This document shows, in pieces, positions 5,542 through 5,856 of a stretch of 5,856 nt of DNA (the stretch's first letter is position 1; each line of letters starts with the position of its first letter). Source of the stretch: Methanobacteriota archaeon (GTDB lineage Archaea; Thermoplasmatota; Thermoplasmata; JAUWGG01); the NCBI GenBank assembly GCA_030606525.1, contig JAUWGG010000075.1:1-5856 (forward strand), given 5' to 3'. A model generated the notes under the pieces. The model was not told where the DNA came from and ran no database searches. It saw only the letters and a list, made by a program, of their open reading frames with translations. The position numbers were made by a program, and so were the translations under genes.

Positions 5542-5568
5542 ACCGTTCACCTAGTATCAGTTTGTTTA

Positions 5569-5606
5569 TGTCTGACAAATACGTAATATCGTCAGACAAC
5601 TGTCAG
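5569..5606. promoter_or_regulatory. Cluster of GTCnGAC-type operator candidates before the RHH gene
   Basis: TGTCTGACA (5569-5577) and GTCAGAC (5591-5597) form an inverted repeat, GTCTGAC-N14-GTCAGAC, spanning 28 bases. A third related element, CTGTCAG, follows at 5600-5606. Each is itself nearly palindromic. They cover the region from the predicted transcription start (about 5601) into the leader, where a bound protein would block initiation. The RHH product is the natural candidate binder. Confidence 0.6.
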
Positions 5607-5623
5607 GTATATGTATTTGTGAA

Positions 5624-5631
5624 TATATAAA
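5624..5631 (-). promoter_or_regulatory. TATA box of the RHH gene
   Basis: TTTATATA on the minus strand is a near-consensus archaeal TATA box. Its centre is about 87 bases from the RHH start codon, so transcription should begin near 5601, at the edge of the operator-like cluster. Confidence 0.6.
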
Positions 5632-5666
5632 CATTGCGGTGACGGTCCTTCAGCATCCTAAAAAGA

Positions 5667-5856
5667 TCAATATCTTTCATATTTTATGCCAAATTCTGGG
5701 TAACTTACTCCCTTACCTTTTCTGACCTCACCAACAACTTTAGCTTCAATATCGTTTTTTATGAATTGCAATACCTCATCTACTGCATTTTCATCTACTA
5801 TCAAACTGAGTCCCATCCCCATGTTGAAGGTCTGATACATTTCTTCAGTGCTGACC
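5667..5856 (-). CDS. purM: Phosphoribosylformylglycinamidine cyclo-ligase, C-terminal end (partial)
   Basis: PurM (AIR synthetase) closes the imidazole ring of the purine precursor, using ATP to convert FGAM to AIR. Only the last 62 codons are in the window; the 5' part lies beyond base 5856 and reading begins in frame at 5855. The translated end contains EMYQTFNMGMGLSLIV, the highly conserved EM-x-x-TFNMG-x-GM segment of the PurM C-terminal domain, followed by DENAVDEVLQFIKN, then VVGEVRKGKG and a tail ending YPEFGIKYERY. The stop is TGA at 5667-5669, followed on the minus strand by a short T5 tract that could help termination. The RHH gene starts 125 bases further on, behind its own promoter, so the two are probably separate units. 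Identification is secure from the motif. Confidence 0.93.
   Translation of the reverse strand, partial: VSTEEMYQTFNMGMGLSLIVDENAVDEVLQFIKNDIEAKVVGEVRKGKGVSYPEFGIKYERY

Overview
This is an archaeal chromosome segment, most likely euryarchaeal. Supporting evidence: an aIF2-beta with a Zn ribbon and a C-terminal TRAM domain, ribosomal protein S8e, SRP19, a DUF211 protein, a presenilin-type archaeal intramembrane protease, an archaeal FtsZ, TATA-type promoters, and GTGA-centred Shine-Dalgarno sites matching the 3' end of archaeal 16S rRNA. The beta-TRAM fusion is, from memory, typical of Methanosarcinales-like methanogens and haloarchaea; the AT-rich composition argues against a haloarchaeon. The species cannot be named from the window.

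Layout. Positions 1-3354 are transcribed rightward: the 3' end of pyrG, aIF2-beta, a presenilin-like GxGD protease, a calcineurin-type phosphoesterase (these last three tightly packed), then a promoter with two TATA-like boxes in front of the rps8e-srp19 pair. Positions 3376-5856 are transcribed leftward: purM (3' end only), a small protein with two ribbon-helix-helix (RHH) domains, ftsZ, and a DUF211 gene that converges on srp19. A 326-base gap between ftsZ and the DUF211 gene holds a 12-bp tandem repeat and two hairpins resembling the ends of IS200/IS605-family elements, with no transposase.

The left half is translation and protein-targeting housekeeping (aIF2-beta, S8e, SRP19) with nucleotide synthesis at both edges (pyrG, purM). 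The most interesting part is the RHH-ftsZ pair. It resembles the cdrS-ftsZ2 arrangement described in haloarchaea, where an RHH regulator controls cell division. Here the regulator has two RHH units, its own promoter region carries a cluster of GTCnGAC-type elements, and an 18-bp inverted repeat lies in the ftsZ leader.

Several genes (the protease, srp19, the RHH gene) have an in-frame GTG exactly 9 nt before an ATG, and that GTG is part of a GTGA Shine-Dalgarno site. Starts were therefore moved to the ATG. No CRISPR array, tRNA, rRNA or intact mobile element was seen, and no clearly undescribed multi-gene system.
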